A DNA stretch of 64,000 nt from Heliopora coerulea (Eukaryota > Cnidaria > Anthozoa > Scleralcyonacea > Helioporidae), in NCBI GenBank assembly GCA_030142905.1, contig JASJOG010000346.1:124001-188000 (forward strand), written 5' to 3'. Below the pieces are notes generated by a model that was not told where the DNA came from, did not search any database, and saw only the letters and a program-made list of their open reading frames with translations. Position 1 is the stretch's first letter, and every line of letters begins with the position of its first letter. Positions 23,061 to 32,089 of this stretch are shown in pieces. The position numbers were made by a program, and so were the translations under genes.

Positions 23061-26000
23061 TTGTCGATTTTAAATTTTGTATCATAACCCATTTTACTTA
23101 TTTAGTATCGCGTGCACGTTTTAACGAGTCTTGCACTCCTAGGTGCTACATGGTTAAATTGATTGATTGATTTGATTGATTGATTTGATTGATCGATTTG
23201 ATTGATTGATTTGATTGATTGATTTGATTGATTGATTTGATTGATTGATTTGATTGATTGATTTGATTGATTGATTTGATTGATTGATTTGATTGATTGA
23301 TTTGATTGATTGATTTGATTGATTGATGCTTTCTTGTGTTCTTCACTAACCCTTACCCTAACTCTCACACTCTTACTCTCCCTCTTTCAGACACAGACAC
23401 GCACACACTTCTGATGCCACAGCTGCGTTGTTTTGTGCAGTACTATATTGAGTTTTATTCTTCAGAAATGAGTTGGATTTTGTAAACTGCTTTTTCTTTT
23501 TTCCAAGGCCTGCAGCTAGAAACGCAGAGTAAGCAATCAACTCCAGATGAGACAACGTTGCAGTCCTGGGATGATCTCCAATCTGTAAGCAAAATATATT
23601 TTTAGGTGTCAAAACTTAAAATGAATCTAACGACGAGAAAGCCACTTCATATTTATAAACAAAAACAATTTTTTTGTCTTCATTGTTCATTCTCGGTTTT
23701 ACCGAACCATGTAGAAAAGGTGAAATAATTCGTGTATTAGTTCCTCTTGAGCTCCTGCTCTTGTTATCTTTGTTCTTATATTAATCATTTCTTTATTTCT
23801 TTCTTTCTTAATTTCTTTCTTACTATTTCTTCTTTCTTTCTTTCTTTCATTTTCTCGTTGTCTTTTTCTTTCTTGTCTTTTTTTCTTTCTTTCTACCTTT
23901 CTTCCTTCCTTTCTTCCTTCCTTCCTTCCTCCCTTCCTTCCTTCCTTCCTTCCTTCCTTTCTTTTCTTTCTTTTCTTTCTTTCCTTCTTTCTTTCCTTCT
24001 TTCTTTCTTTCTTTCTTTCCTTCTTTCTTTCTTTCTTTCTTCCTTTCTTCCTTTCTTTCTTCCTTTCTTTCTTCCTTTCTTCCTTTCTTTCTTTCTTCAT
24101 TTCTTCCTTCCTTCCTTCCTTCCTTCCTTCCTTCCTTTTTTTCTTTCTTTCTTTCTTTCGTTTGTGATGTTTTTATTTTTATATTCGTTCATTTGTTTAT
24201 TTAATTTGCCCCGGACATAAGGATGGTTGCTCAAGATGATGTTTTAAAGAAAATAAAATGTGTATCTAAGAAGATCTGATAAACGAACTGTTTCTAACAT
24301 ATGTGTACGTAACCATCTACTTTTCCACAACAATTTTGCCACTACCATTATGCAAATGTGGAACAACGCATGGATTACCAATTACTCATATTTTTCTTCA
24401 CCATCAGAATTCCTTCTTGATCTTTAAGTATTTCATTCGACGTATATATGGGGCGTTTTACTGCACATTCAATAAATTAAATTACAACTGGAAGAAAAAC
24501 GGGAACATGAAGGAAAAACTCCGCGGTCTTTTTATTTTGTTCGTTGTTTTAAATTATTATTTTTGAATTTGATTTGTCAATTTTAGAGCCTAGTTGAGTT
24601 GAACGAACTTATCCACGAGTTTTCTCATTTGGTTCATGTAAGTAATTTTACGTGTTTAGGCGTTTAATTTTGGACTGTGAGATATTGAAATTGATATCAT
24701 GGTAGGCTATGGATGTAATGAAGCCAGAAACCTTATCAGTACCTGAAATCCCTCATGTTATATTTTTCATCTTTCTTCACCACAGGATCAGCAATCCAAT
24801 GTGGATTCAATTACTTCAAACATTGAACATGCTCAGGCGAACGTCGAAGATGCGACGCAAGAACTTGGAATGGTAATTCCTACAATTAAACCGTTGCTTA
24901 CAGCCTTTTCAAATTACTCTGACCCTACTGACTTGCATGTTCGAGACCAGACCTTATGGTAACACGGAAATTATCTGATTTTTTTTGCACCGTTTGACTA
25001 AGAATTTACACTAGGTGCGCCGTAGTGTTTGGCCCTCAGTCATGAAGCAACCAATCACAGGTCAGAAATGTTTTTTGATTGTGATTGGCCAGTGACCAAG
25101 CACAATCGAGAAACATTTTATTGCATCCCGGTAACATTGGTTCGACTGCATCTGTTCCTCCTCAGCCCCTTGACTGCGCATTAAAGGAATGAACAAAACT
25201 ATAAGATAGGTGTAGTGAACTGGAGCTCGTGCTCCAGGATCTACTGGGCCGTTTACCCGTGCGATTTAGCACGTTGCGATTGTCATCTTGGCATATGTAA
25301 TAAACTCGTGACAGTCTGTGCACCAAGATATCTGCTCATGATTCGCTGCTGTTTGTCCTCGACGCTTTCGTCAGTTAAACACATACTCCACGATGTTAAT
25401 CGCAAGGCACAAAGTCGCACGTTGTGACTGTCATCTTGGTGTATGTAATAGACTTACGACAGTTTATGCACCAAGATATCCGCTCATGATTCGCTGCAGT
25501 TTGTCGTTGGCACTCTCATCAGTTAAACACATACTCCAATATGTCAATTGCAAAGCACAAAATCGCGCGTGTAAATAGTCCTTAAAGACCCCAGTTGCCT
25601 CAAATTTTAAAAAGCAAAATGTATCTTAGAAATTCATAAAAATAAACCGAGTGGAAGAAAACGATTTAGTTACCTCAGAACTATAGGAATCCCTCTGTAT
25701 AAGTCTGGAAATTTTAAAATTTTCCCGGAGATACCTGCCTGAATCACCCACAATTGTATTCACACCCTAATGTAGAGGCGGCGTAAATCCCTGTCGATGT
25801 AACCTCGTTACTGTTATTGTGGTATCCTATCATGGTGCTTATACAAAATGCTGGGGAATCTCATTTTAGGGAATCAAACATTGGAGACTTTTAGTCAAAA
25901 TACAAAAAAAAAAGAAAATCAGTGATTAGGTAGTTTTGGGTTGAAGTTAGGATTTCGTTCGTGTGGCCTCAGGGTGCCTTAACCTCTGCCGAAGGCAACA

Positions 26001-26791
26001 GAGCTGCCTCACTCTCGATCATAGTTGCGCGACACGTGATTCGAGCCAGGACTCTACGCATTACTTTGGTCACTCGGACTTACACTTAAGTCATTTTATA
26101 AAGATTTGGACGCAGTAACTCGCACTTGCGACTTGGTGTTAGGGACTTTTAACTCATGGGCTAGGAGACCAGAACTTGTTTGCCGAAATCTGACTTGAAT
26201 ATGATGACCTGGACTCGAAGTCTGTCCCGCCCCGTTCATAATAAAAAGTAGCGGCTTTGTGGGGCGATCTGATATGTGGTAATGCAAGCCAATGTGTCGA
26301 TGGCAAACCTCGTAGAAGTCACCCTCTGCCTTCCTGTTTAGCGCTTGGGAATTAACTAAAACAAACAAAAAGAGGGGGGAAATGCCCAAACAAACCGTAT
26401 TTTTCCGATTTACCGTAATCATAAGCTCACCTCTTGATGATGAAGATTTGTGTTTTAGGCGCAGCTCTCCCCCTCGACCCCATCTGGCCATAAAGCCATT
26501 TGTTATAAAGGTTGACGACTTTGACGTGATCCCAAATTCCTTTGTCTTTTCTAACCACAGGCTACGAAGTTACAAGGTGCCATGCTTCCTGCAATCGGAG
26601 CGGTAGTCGGTGGTGTTGTCGGTGGACCTGTTGGGATGTTAGCTGGCTTTAAAGCTGCTGCTGTTCTTACTGCAGTTGGAGGAGGCGTACTCGGGTATGG
26701 AGCCACAAGTTATGTCAAACATAAACGTGATAAGGCTGTGGACACAGAATTGGAAAAACTTGCAGACACAAAAACAGAAAGTGAAAGGTGA
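8265..26791 (+). CDS. STX17: Syntaxin-17 gene with a duplicated N-terminal-domain exon cassette
   Basis: STX17 is the Qa-SNARE of autophagosomes: it pairs with SNAP29 and VAMP8 for fusion with lysosomes and is inserted by a C-terminal membrane hairpin. Eleven coding exons are visible: 8265-8289; cassette A 10924-11060, 15796-15861, 18828-19047; cassette B 20828-21012, 21381-21446, 22123-22333; then 23508-23584, 24587-24637, 24786-24872 and 26561-26791. All have GT/AG sites and consistent phases. With both cassettes the protein has 451 residues; with A only 297; with B only 310 (human 302). In 451-residue numbering: helical domain A about 17-126, domain B about 182-280, LIR-like SWDDL (W324-L327) and EFSHL (F341-L344), zero-layer Gln Q348, glycine-rich hairpin 384-424. 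Which isoforms are made is unknown. The N-terminus MASFEKRRGE resembles the short charged start of vertebrate STX17. Confidence 0.92.
9090..9330 (+). repeat. tRNA-derived SINE-like repeat, STX17 intron 1
   Basis: It has a B-box-like GGGTTTGATTCC at about 9137, and downstream a body with TTCACATGTGAGAAGAGTGTT. The same body follows a similar head at 32.1-32.3 kb and its mirror at 62.5-62.76 kb. The boundaries are approximate. Confidence 0.45.
10924..11060 (+). CDS. STX17: STX17 cassette A exon 2
   Basis: It follows ttgactag and encodes LPLKRFEPAIYRFTKIAIP and then DLDRLDRHRYNLEK. Human STX17 has the closely matching LRRLEPAIQKFIKIVIP at the same place. It starts in phase 1, ends in phase 0, donor AAG|gtaagg. 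Confidence 0.93.
11130..13860. other. STX17 intron 2, first part
   Basis: AT-rich intronic sequence. No gene, RNA or clear repeat is recognised in it. Confidence 0.5.
13868..14659. mobile_element. pogo/Tigger-like MITE
   Basis: Ends in CAGTGGAAC / GTTCCACTC flanked by TA on both sides. The subterminal regions carry repeats of TTAATACGGCCA in both orientations. About 0.8 kb long with no transposase. TA duplication and a CAGTGGAAC-type end fit the pogo branch of Tc1/mariner. Confidence 0.65.
14869..15190. repeat. Degenerate 75-80 bp tandem repeat
   Basis: At least four units begin with CCATTGTCTTTGCTT (near 14892, 14972, 15047, 15124) and contain a TTGTTCTA..TCCTAT block followed by GACA..GAGCATT. 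A partial unit lies before them. Confidence 0.7.
15281..15400 (-). repeat. tRNA-derived SINE head
   Basis: On the minus strand it has an A-box-like TGGTAGCTCAATGG and a B-box-like TTTGATCCCC. This is followed by a short palindromic tail (CTCAGAAAATCGATTTCTGAG reduced to 8-bp arms around ATCGA). Confidence 0.55.
15555..15715 (+). repeat. Inverted partial copy of the same SINE
   Basis: CTGGGGCTCAGAAATCG...GAACG at about 15647-15695 is the reverse complement of the left copy's tail, so the two bracket about 250 bp in opposite orientation. Confidence 0.5.
15796..15861 (+). CDS. STX17: STX17 cassette A exon 3
   Basis: 66 nt, phase 0-0, after the acceptor cattatag. It encodes YIKWKNWSKLDVERNNAER, matching the human segment with W..L..E..NA.RT. 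Donor AAG|gtatgc. Confidence 0.88.
16080..17310 (+). pseudogene. Crypton-like tyrosine recombinase (DUF3504) relic
   Basis: Two fragments fit one degenerate protein. The upstream part (16091-16297) has a helical stretch ending RIPAKTKKKTSWCLSVLN, like the N-terminal core-binding region. The downstream part (16921-17176) has VWYSKVPTGKNTLRKF, then after a frameshift DLCEQAGI, RSLRATVWSLSF and INRTGHKNI. These last blocks correspond to the HxxR and GH catalytic region of Crypton/ZMYM-type recombinases. The first histidine is replaced by arginine and several frameshifts are present, so it is dead. It lies in STX17 intron 3. Confidence 0.6.
17650..17905. repeat. GCATAAGC-rich repeat, possibly a MITE
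   Basis: Multiple GCATAAG motifs with AAAACAAAAGGCAAAGC-type spacers. An inverted CTTATG lies near the right end. Ends not defined. Confidence 0.3.
18396..18455. repeat. A-rich AAAAC/AAAC microsatellite
   Basis: Simple repeats of AAAAC grading to AAAC. Confidence 0.85.
18828..19047 (+). CDS. STX17: STX17 cassette A exon 4
   Basis: The acceptor ttttttttcag precedes QLKANIHDMNAIREQV and an acidic helix ending in a Ser/Pro-rich linker (SSPSPRSSDS). It ends in phase 1 at G|gtactc, so it can join cassette B exon 2' or exon 5 in frame. Confidence 0.9.
19345..19555. repeat. Pair of about 100-bp tandem units
   Basis: Both units contain ATTAGCCAGAGTAAATAATAG, shown here in part as AGCCAGAGTAAATAA, then GAAGAATTAAA and GGTTCT. 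Confidence 0.7.
19572..20230. mobile_element. Non-autonomous hAT element, 659 bp
   Basis: Ends TAGGGTCGCACCGG and CCGGTGCACTCCTA, flanked by a perfect 8-bp duplication TAGGATAT (19564-19571 and 20231-20238). The interior is built of repeated CCGGCCGGATA and ATAGTGAGTTTTACTATCC modules, several per 120 bp. It lies in the intron between STX17 cassettes A and B. Confidence 0.85.
20249..20370. mobile_element. Small MITE with TGCAGTTTAG ends, 122 bp
   Basis: TGCAGTTTAGCGGACGC at the left and its near inverse at the right. It carries a short TTAGGGTTAG block. A second, partial copy in the other orientation is at about 22928-23010. Confidence 0.55.
20828..21012 (+). CDS. STX17: STX17 cassette B exon 2' (second copy)
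   Basis: After the acceptor aatctttcag it encodes a 30-residue linker (Ser/Pro/Lys-rich) and then LLRFEVTLRTFTRITIP and AMERLQIHRQNMEK. By hand count it is 16/35 identical to exon 2. The frame joins phase-1 donors of exon 1 or exon 4. It has no ATG suited to independent initiation. The donor is AAG|gtaaag. A downstream AG (after GCAGTGCAG) could give a shorter exon but would shift frame. Confidence 0.85.
21381..21446 (+). CDS. STX17: STX17 cassette B exon 3' (second copy)
   Basis: 66 nt, exactly the length of exon 3, phase 0-0. It encodes FYEARSWRQLNSEQVNAAI and keeps the W, L, E and NA positions of the family (7/22 identical to exon 3). The acceptor gatccaaag lacks a strong pyrimidine tract. 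Donor AAG|gtatgt. Confidence 0.8.
22123..22333 (+). CDS. STX17: STX17 cassette B exon 4' (second copy)
   Basis: It encodes HLKKNIQDIEITRCQV, then EFDKRI and RALAAIDSFMKF, parallel to exon 4 (about 18/46 identical). It ends in phase 1 at G|gttagt and is therefore in frame with exon 5. Confidence 0.85.
22455..22735. repeat. 21-bp minisatellite
   Basis: About 13 imperfect units around TAAAGAGAACTCGCGT. It lies in the intron between exon 4' and exon 5. Confidence 0.85.
22928..23010. repeat. Partial second copy of the 122-bp MITE
   Basis: TGCAGTTCAGCGGAGCC, then AATTATTAGGCAATTGCGGG, matching the reverse complement of 20249-20370. It ends in CCCTAAC repeats. Confidence 0.5.
23023..23057. repeat. 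(TC)n microsatellite
   Basis: Uninterrupted TC dinucleotides, about 17 units. Confidence 0.95.
23156..23327. repeat. 13-bp minisatellite
   Basis: About 13 units of TTTGATTGATTGA. Open frames over it are products of the repeat. Confidence 0.95.
23508..23584 (+). CDS. STX17: STX17 exon 5 (pre-SNARE, LIR-like motif)
   Basis: Starts in phase 1 and ends in phase 0 at TCT|gtaagc. It contains LQSWDDLQS, which lines up with SWETL in human STX17, a reported LC3-interacting motif. Confidence 0.88.
23787..24160. repeat. Polypyrimidine tract (TTTC/TTCC), about 370 bp
   Basis: Almost pure T/C on the plus strand, made of TTTC and TTCC tetramers, about 200 bp after exon 5 of STX17. Long open frames on both strands are repeat artefacts. 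Confidence 0.95.
24587..24637 (+). CDS. STX17: STX17 exon 6 (first half of SNARE motif)
   Basis: 17 codons, phase 0-0, encoding LVELNELIHEFSHLVH. This matches human DLIELSQLVTDFSLLVN, including the second LIR-like F..L. Donor CAT|gtaagt. Confidence 0.9.
24786..24872 (+). CDS. STX17: STX17 exon 7 (second half of SNARE motif)
   Basis: 29 codons, phase 0-0, encoding DQQSNVDSI, then NVEDATQELG. It includes the zero-layer glutamine (Q348 in the 451-residue form). Donor ATG|gtaatt. Confidence 0.9.
25262..25565. repeat. Two tandem copies of about 148 bp
   Basis: Both copies contain GCACGTTG.GA.TGTCATCTTGG, GCACCAAGATATC.GCTCATG and CAGTTAAACACATACTCCA. They are roughly 85 percent alike. STX17 intron 7. 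Confidence 0.85.
25570..26560. other. STX17 intron 7, remainder
   Basis: No gene, RNA or repeat recognised. Confidence 0.5.
26561..26791 (+). CDS. STX17: STX17 exon 8 (membrane hairpin, stop)
   Basis: It encodes VVGGVVGGPVGMLAGFKAA and then VGGGVLGYG, the glycine-zipper hairpin unique to STX17, followed by a Lys-rich tail and a TGA at 26789-26791. Confidence 0.95.
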   Translation, partial: ATKLQGAMLPAIGAVVGGVVGGPVGMLAGFKAAAVLTAVGGGVLGYGATSYVKHKRDKAVDTELEKLADTKTESER

Positions 26792-27230
26792 TGTCCGCAG
26801 TTGGAAGTTGATTGCAGTTCTGGCGTATGTTTTAGCCTCGCTAATTGAAATTTAACTGTTTGACTGGTACTAGTTTACGTAGAGAACTTTACTGCACAGT
26901 GCTTTTTGAATCATTTACATAGAAAATAATGAGAGTCTCTCAAAGAGGAATTCTGTTTGGGATAGTTGCTTGTGACATTATTTTAAAAAATATAGGGCAA
27001 GGTTTTGTGTGTATAGAAAGGTCTTTGTAAATAGGAATTATAGAAATTAATTATCAAACCATATTTTGCAACTAACACTTCTCAGCTAATTTTGTCATCC
27101 TGCTGGTATTCTAACACCGAATGGACAGAAGAATTTTCCGGGTGTTCCATGTGTCTTGTTTAACTGCTATCTCGTAAAGAGTTCGGCGATCCCCAGATTT
27201 TTACGATTTTAAATTAAACGGAGTACTCGG

Positions 27231-27236
27231 AATAAA
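27231..27236 (+). terminator. Candidate poly(A) signal of STX17
   Basis: AATAAA lies 440 bp after the stop codon and is followed by a T-rich stretch. It is the first clear hexamer noticed downstream, so the 3' UTR would be about 0.45 kb. Confidence 0.45.
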
Positions 27237-27423
27237 ATTTTTTATTGTAAAAAAAAAAATTCTTTAGATCGATTCTTCGTGGCAAAATCGTGTACTGAAA
27301 ATCCCTCTACTGCTTGGTCATTCCGTAGAAAAAGTTTTAATGGAAATAGATCGACGGTAACTGACCTCTTTCTTTAGATAGTGCTGATCGGACTCCACCA
27401 TGATTAGTCTTCTGTCATAAGTT

Positions 27424-27695
27424 GGTGATTAATGATTATAATTATGGTACTGATAATGGTTATGGTAATGATTGTATGATCTTTGTTCGTGATAATGATA
27501 ATAAATATGATTGACAATGTTATGACAGTGATAGTGACGATTATGTCAATGGCTATAATGATTATGATTATGATTGATTATGGTAATGATTGTGGTAATG
27601 ATAATGATTAGATGACGATTATGATTATCATAATGGTATTAATTATAGTTATGATAATTATTATGCAAATGGTTATGATAATCATGAAATGATGA
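27424..27695. repeat. Irregular GATTATGGTAAT-type simple repeat
   Basis: Low-complexity sequence of ATG, ATT and GATAAT words without a fixed period. Confidence 0.75.
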
Positions 27696-27699
27696 TAAT

Positions 27700-28565
27700 T
27701 GGGCACTGGAGTAGGACAAGCACAGCTTTAACCTACTACGGGAATTTGGACGCTCCCACCCACCAGAGTCCGAGGTGGCACTTTTGGCAAGTGCCAGCAA
27801 CCCCTAATGGCTGTTTTTGAATGTGCGAAATTTTTCGCTCGAGTCAACATTGTAAATCAAACAGGTTTCTCATTAGTTAGAGTCGAGAGCCTTTGAGACA
27901 AAAGACAAAGTCGCTTCGCGCGATGAAATTTGCCCAGTGGAAAACAGCCCTTAAGCCAAGAGTAGATAAGACTCTAGCCTTGGATGGGAACTTATCTAGA
28001 AGTCAACTCCGGGATAAAAGCAGTAATAGGAATGCAAGACTTAAATTTAGAGCCAGTGACTTCGATAAAACGAGCAGGCTTTGATTTTTAGGTTATCTTG
28101 GGAGTGGCACCCCTGCCTTGCCAGCTGGGTAGACAGGTAATTAAAAGCCTCAGCTTGCCTTAATTGACTTAATGATGTGTATATGAATATCGTTCAATTT
28201 CAAAAAAACAGTTCTCCTGAGTAACAACACGTGATCTGAAATGGGTAAACAAACTTTGAAGCTTAAGTGGTTTATTGGAAAGTATTCCCATTGTTCTGTT
28301 GCGTGTTTGTGTTTCATTGATTGGAATATGTAGATCAAAGGCTGTGATCCAGATCACTGGTCAGTTTCCTACAGGTTTTCATTGGGTATGAAAATGCATG
28401 CATGTGATGTAAAATGAGTTAATGGATTGTCTATGATAATTCATGATTATTAAGTATGAGAATGATAGAAGAGATCTCTGTATGTATGAAAATCTATGAG
28501 TTACTGCATTGGGAAGTACTTTAGCGCTGTATATACCCTTAAAAAAGAATTTATGCAGTTTCATG
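27700..28565. other. Intergenic, nothing recognised
   Basis: A short hairpin GGCACTTTTGGCAAGTGCC lies near 27777. Otherwise no supported feature. Confidence 0.4.
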
Positions 28566-28569
28566 ATTG

Positions 28570-28835
28570 AAAACATTTCACATGTTAATTGTTTCAGTTC
28601 CATATGTGAAATGAAAATTTTGTAAATGAAGTTAATTTTCATTTGTGAATGAATCTTCGATTTTACATGTCAAATAAATGTTTCGAACACCAAGATACCA
28701 CATGTGAAATCTTGAACCAGTTCATTTCACTCAGGAATTAGGGATTTCAAATGTGAAAACGTTCCTATTTCATATGTGGAATAAAACTTTAATGTATGAA
28801 CATGTTCCAATTCCATGTTTTTCACATGTGAAATT
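28570..28835. repeat. Cluster of TTTCACATGTGAAA-like palindromic words
   Basis: Seven to eight variants of CACATGTGAAA (near 28574, 28601, 28638, 28661, 28699, 28748, 28771, 28820), irregularly spaced. Confidence 0.6.
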
Positions 28836-29084
28836 TTCGTATGGCTATTTACGCCCTCGCTGGTTTGTGGCAGAAATCTCGATCTTCCGTCTATGTATCA
28901 ATGTATGTATATATAGGAGGAAGAGACAAACAACTCTGTTCGACTAAAGTTTTTCCTTCAAACGTTTTGACTGTTCGGCCTTGCAAATTTTTGAACTAGT
29001 ACAAAGTTGTTTCTATCTTCCTCCCACGTTCAGAATACCTAACAAAACAGAAAACTGCTGAATCTTTTTGGGTCCTATGATATC

Positions 29085-30260
29085 CTATGATTGGAGGTCG
29101 TTGTGACAATACCACATGAGCCATGTGGTCCTCCCGTTGCTATCGGGCTGGATTTTGCCGTGTGAATATCTCCTGCAAGTCGAGTGCCAAACAATCAGAA
29201 TAAACGCGAAACAGCAAGATTTGGCAGCCTCTGGCCTCTGGCCAAAGGTGGGACTACATGAGCGATGTGGTCCCCCCTTTGCTATCGGGCCGAATTTCGA
29301 CGTGTTGGTATCTCCTGCAAATCGAGTGCCAAACAATCGCAATGTACACGAAACAGCAAGATTTGGCAGCCTCTGGCCTTTGCTGAGGTGATCAGGGAAG
29401 TTTCCACGAGTTGTGGAAACTTCGTTTTCCAAAGGGGGAGCGCATGAGCAGTGTGGTCCCCCATCTGCTATCGGGCCGAATTTCGACGTCTAAATATCAC
29501 CAGCAAATAGAGTGCCAAATAATCGGAATCAACACGAAACAGCAGGATTTGGCAGCCTCTGGCCCTTTCTGACATGATCAGGGAAATTTGGAAGAGTTGC
29601 AGAAACCTCGTTTTACAAAGGGGGAACTACATGAGTCTTGGGGTCCCCGCCCGTGCTGTCGGCACGAATTTCGACGTATGGATATCTCCTGCAAATCGAG
29701 TGCCAAACAATCTGAATTAACGCAAAACAGCTGGATTTGGCAAGCTATGGCCTTTACTAAGATGATGAGGAAAGTTTCGAAGAGTTGCAGAAACCTGGTT
29801 TTGCAAAGGGGGGGGGACCATACTATTATATGGCCCTCGATTGTCTTGCACTCGATTGGCAGGGGATATCCATAGGTTGGAATTCGGTCAAATCAAGTAG
29901 CATAATGGGGGACCACATGGTTCATGCGGTCCCCCCTTTGCACAACGAGGTTTCTGCAACTCTTCGAAACTTCCGTGACCATGTGAGCAAAGGGCAGAAG
30001 CTCATAAATGCTGCTTTTTTTATGTTGATTCGGTTTCTTTGGCACTGGGTTTGCACGAGATATCCACGTTTAAATTCGGCCCGATAGCAAGGGGTGGAGC
30101 ACATGGTCATGTGGTCCCCCTTTGGAAAACGAGGTTTCTGCAACTCTTCGAAACTTCTCTGATCTTGTCGGGCAAAGGCCAGGGACTGCCAAATCCATGC
30201 ACCATATGGCTCATGTGCCCCCCCCCTTTGCATAACAAGGTTTCTGCAGCATTTCGAATT
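29085..30260. repeat. 185-190 bp minisatellite, head-to-head
   Basis: Four to five units run in plus orientation (29085 to about 29830) with marks GTGGTCCCCCC, GCTATCGGGCCGAATTT, ATCTCCTGCAAATCGAGTG and GATTTGGCAGCC. About two units run in reverse (about 29850 to 30260), recognisable from AAATTCGGCCCGATAGC. Open frames across it are artefacts. Confidence 0.85.
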
Positions 30261-30624
30261 GCATTATTATTGCCATGCTATGATCTATTGTGTAGTGTAG
30301 ACAAAGTTCTTGTTTAAATTATGCACATTTTCGTTTCTGCTACGTTGTGATTGATTGTGTAGTTTAAATGAAATTTTTAACATCCTAGCATGCAATGAAG
30401 TGACTGTTTACCTCAGTAAAATTTGTACTCAAGGAAACACCAAGTGACGTACCACGTTCGCTTCAATCGCTAGTACCGTCACAGAATTTTTTTTGATTTC
30501 TTTCAGTTGTCAAACTTTTTCCACGGTGGTTACTACGTGGTGAACCCTTATCCGGAGCAAAGCTATTCACAGGTGTATCCTTTCGATGTTTCCAGCATGG
30601 CTTTTTATAGTATGTACTATTTCA

Positions 30625-30737
30625 AGAACGAGTTCAAGTGTTTGATCACGGTATCGAGGGGCGAAGCCCCGAGAGATTCATTGCTTTCTCGTGTTTTGAT
30701 ACCGTGATTAAACACGCAGAACGAGTTTTTGAAATGG
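30625..30737. mobile_element. Foldback element with GGTATC arms
   Basis: An inverted repeat: CAAGAACGAGTT...GTGTTTGATCACGGTATCGAG pairs with the later GATACCGTGATTAAACACG...AACGAGTTTTTGAAATGG. The loop holds the inner hairpin GAGGGGCGAAGCCCCGAG. Confidence 0.65.
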
Positions 30738-30837
30738 CTTCTCAAATGAAAGGCAATGAACCAATCAGGCACTGTTGTGGGACTTGGGGATTGTTTAATT
30801 GACATAAATGAAACACTAGTGTTTGATGAAGTGTTTG

Positions 30838-30859
30838 CATCAAACACTAGTGTTTGATG
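30838..30859. repeat. Perfect 22-bp palindrome
   Basis: CATCAAACACT followed by its reverse complement. A partial copy (AAACACTAGTGTTTGATG) lies 26 bp upstream. Confidence 0.85.
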
Positions 30860-30869
30860 TAGTGTTTTA

Positions 30870-31489
30870 CCGGTGTTTGAAAGCTCATTCAAGTGACAGG
30901 ATGGGATTGTCTGATTGAGTAAAATTCTCATGAATTATTAATGAGTTTGAGCAGTAATGAGTTTGAGCAGTAATGGCTAAACTATTGTGGGACGTATGCA
31001 GGCCATACGAATTCTCAAACCGTTCTTGTTCGTCGCGATTCAGTGTTAGTTGGTGTATAGTACGCACATGAGACTGTTGAGTCTCATTTTGACTTTGTAC
31101 AGGACATTTCTTAAAATATTGATTGAGGAATTGATCATCAGTGTGGAAAAATGAATTATAATAATGAGGTTATCAACTTGTAAACTTGGGAAATTAATAA
31201 AAGGAAATGCTGCTATTCAGATACGAGAATTTGCTATTTTTGATGCATTCTTGAAATATTGAGTAGTTGTGATCTCAATTATTTTCGCCTTACATTGGAT
31301 CCATTTGGCAAATCAAATTGTTTTCCCTAATTTACAATGTTAAGTTACATTTTTTCACCATTACAGAATCATCCTTAGAGATAGATGAGCAGAATTTTTT
31401 TTGTTGTTTTAGTTTCATGATTATCTGACACTACTGGCAAGTCAACATTTTTCTTCGGCAGTGACAGATTATCATGAAAAACAACGGTA
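30870..31489. other. Intergenic, nothing recognised
   Basis: AT-rich. No supported feature beyond a short tandem of GAGTTTGAGCAGTAAT at about 30942-30975. Confidence 0.4.
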
Positions 31490-31920
31490 ATATTTGGACT
31501 TTATTGCAAAGCTTTTCTAACAAGTGCTTTAGGTTCTCTATTTACAACTTTGTACACTTTCACGCTTTTTCTGGCGTCTTTGCATACCACCACAAACGAT
31601 AACCTGACACCTTTCTCCCGTTTCACCATACCATTTTCTCGTAAGCTTGTACATTTTCTTGGCATCCACCATTCATTTATCACAGATCCCAGGTACTCGA
31701 AACTCTCCTTGCCTCAACCTTCCACTCTTTCTATCGTTTGCCTTAAGCCCCTCTTCCTTCTGTTATGCACATCATCCCTTCAGTTAACACCGCGTTAACT
31801 TTCAACCCTCCACTCCAGTTCCTCTCGCCATTCCATAACTCTTCTCATGTTGTTCTTCTCATTTAGCCAGCAGCCATAGATCATTAGAAAACAGCATCTC
31901 CCGTAAATCCTGTCTTCTAA
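31490..31920 (-). pseudogene. Degenerate LINE reverse-transcriptase fragment
   Basis: On the minus strand, ESFEYLGSVIN followed by a Lys/Arg-rich stretch fits the YLG region of a non-LTR reverse transcriptase. Frameshifts separate it from the upstream LTRCLKG-type segment. The right arm keeps only the upstream part, and its homology ends near 63125. Confidence 0.45.
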
Positions 31921-32089
31921 CACTGAATATCTGGTTTTTTGTCAAGAATGTTATCAGTTCAGTTACAAGGCGTGTAAGAAGTTCTGCATGTGGAAAGAAT
32001 TGATTCCATGCACACTAACCCACCACTTAATGGCTAAACCATTTCCACACCACTTGTAGTTAGAGAAAATATTTTGAAACCACAAACCG

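Noticed and set aside
23156..23327. CRISPR-like regular repeat
   Set aside because: Contiguous 13-bp tandem units without spacers, in a eukaryotic intron.
23102..24220. Open frames of SerPhe- or LysGlu-rich or AsnGln-rich repeats
   Set aside because: Translations of the 13-bp minisatellite and the polypyrimidine tract.
29085..30317. Overlapping open frames of 60-115 codons on both strands
   Set aside because: They follow the tandem repeat units and have no family features.
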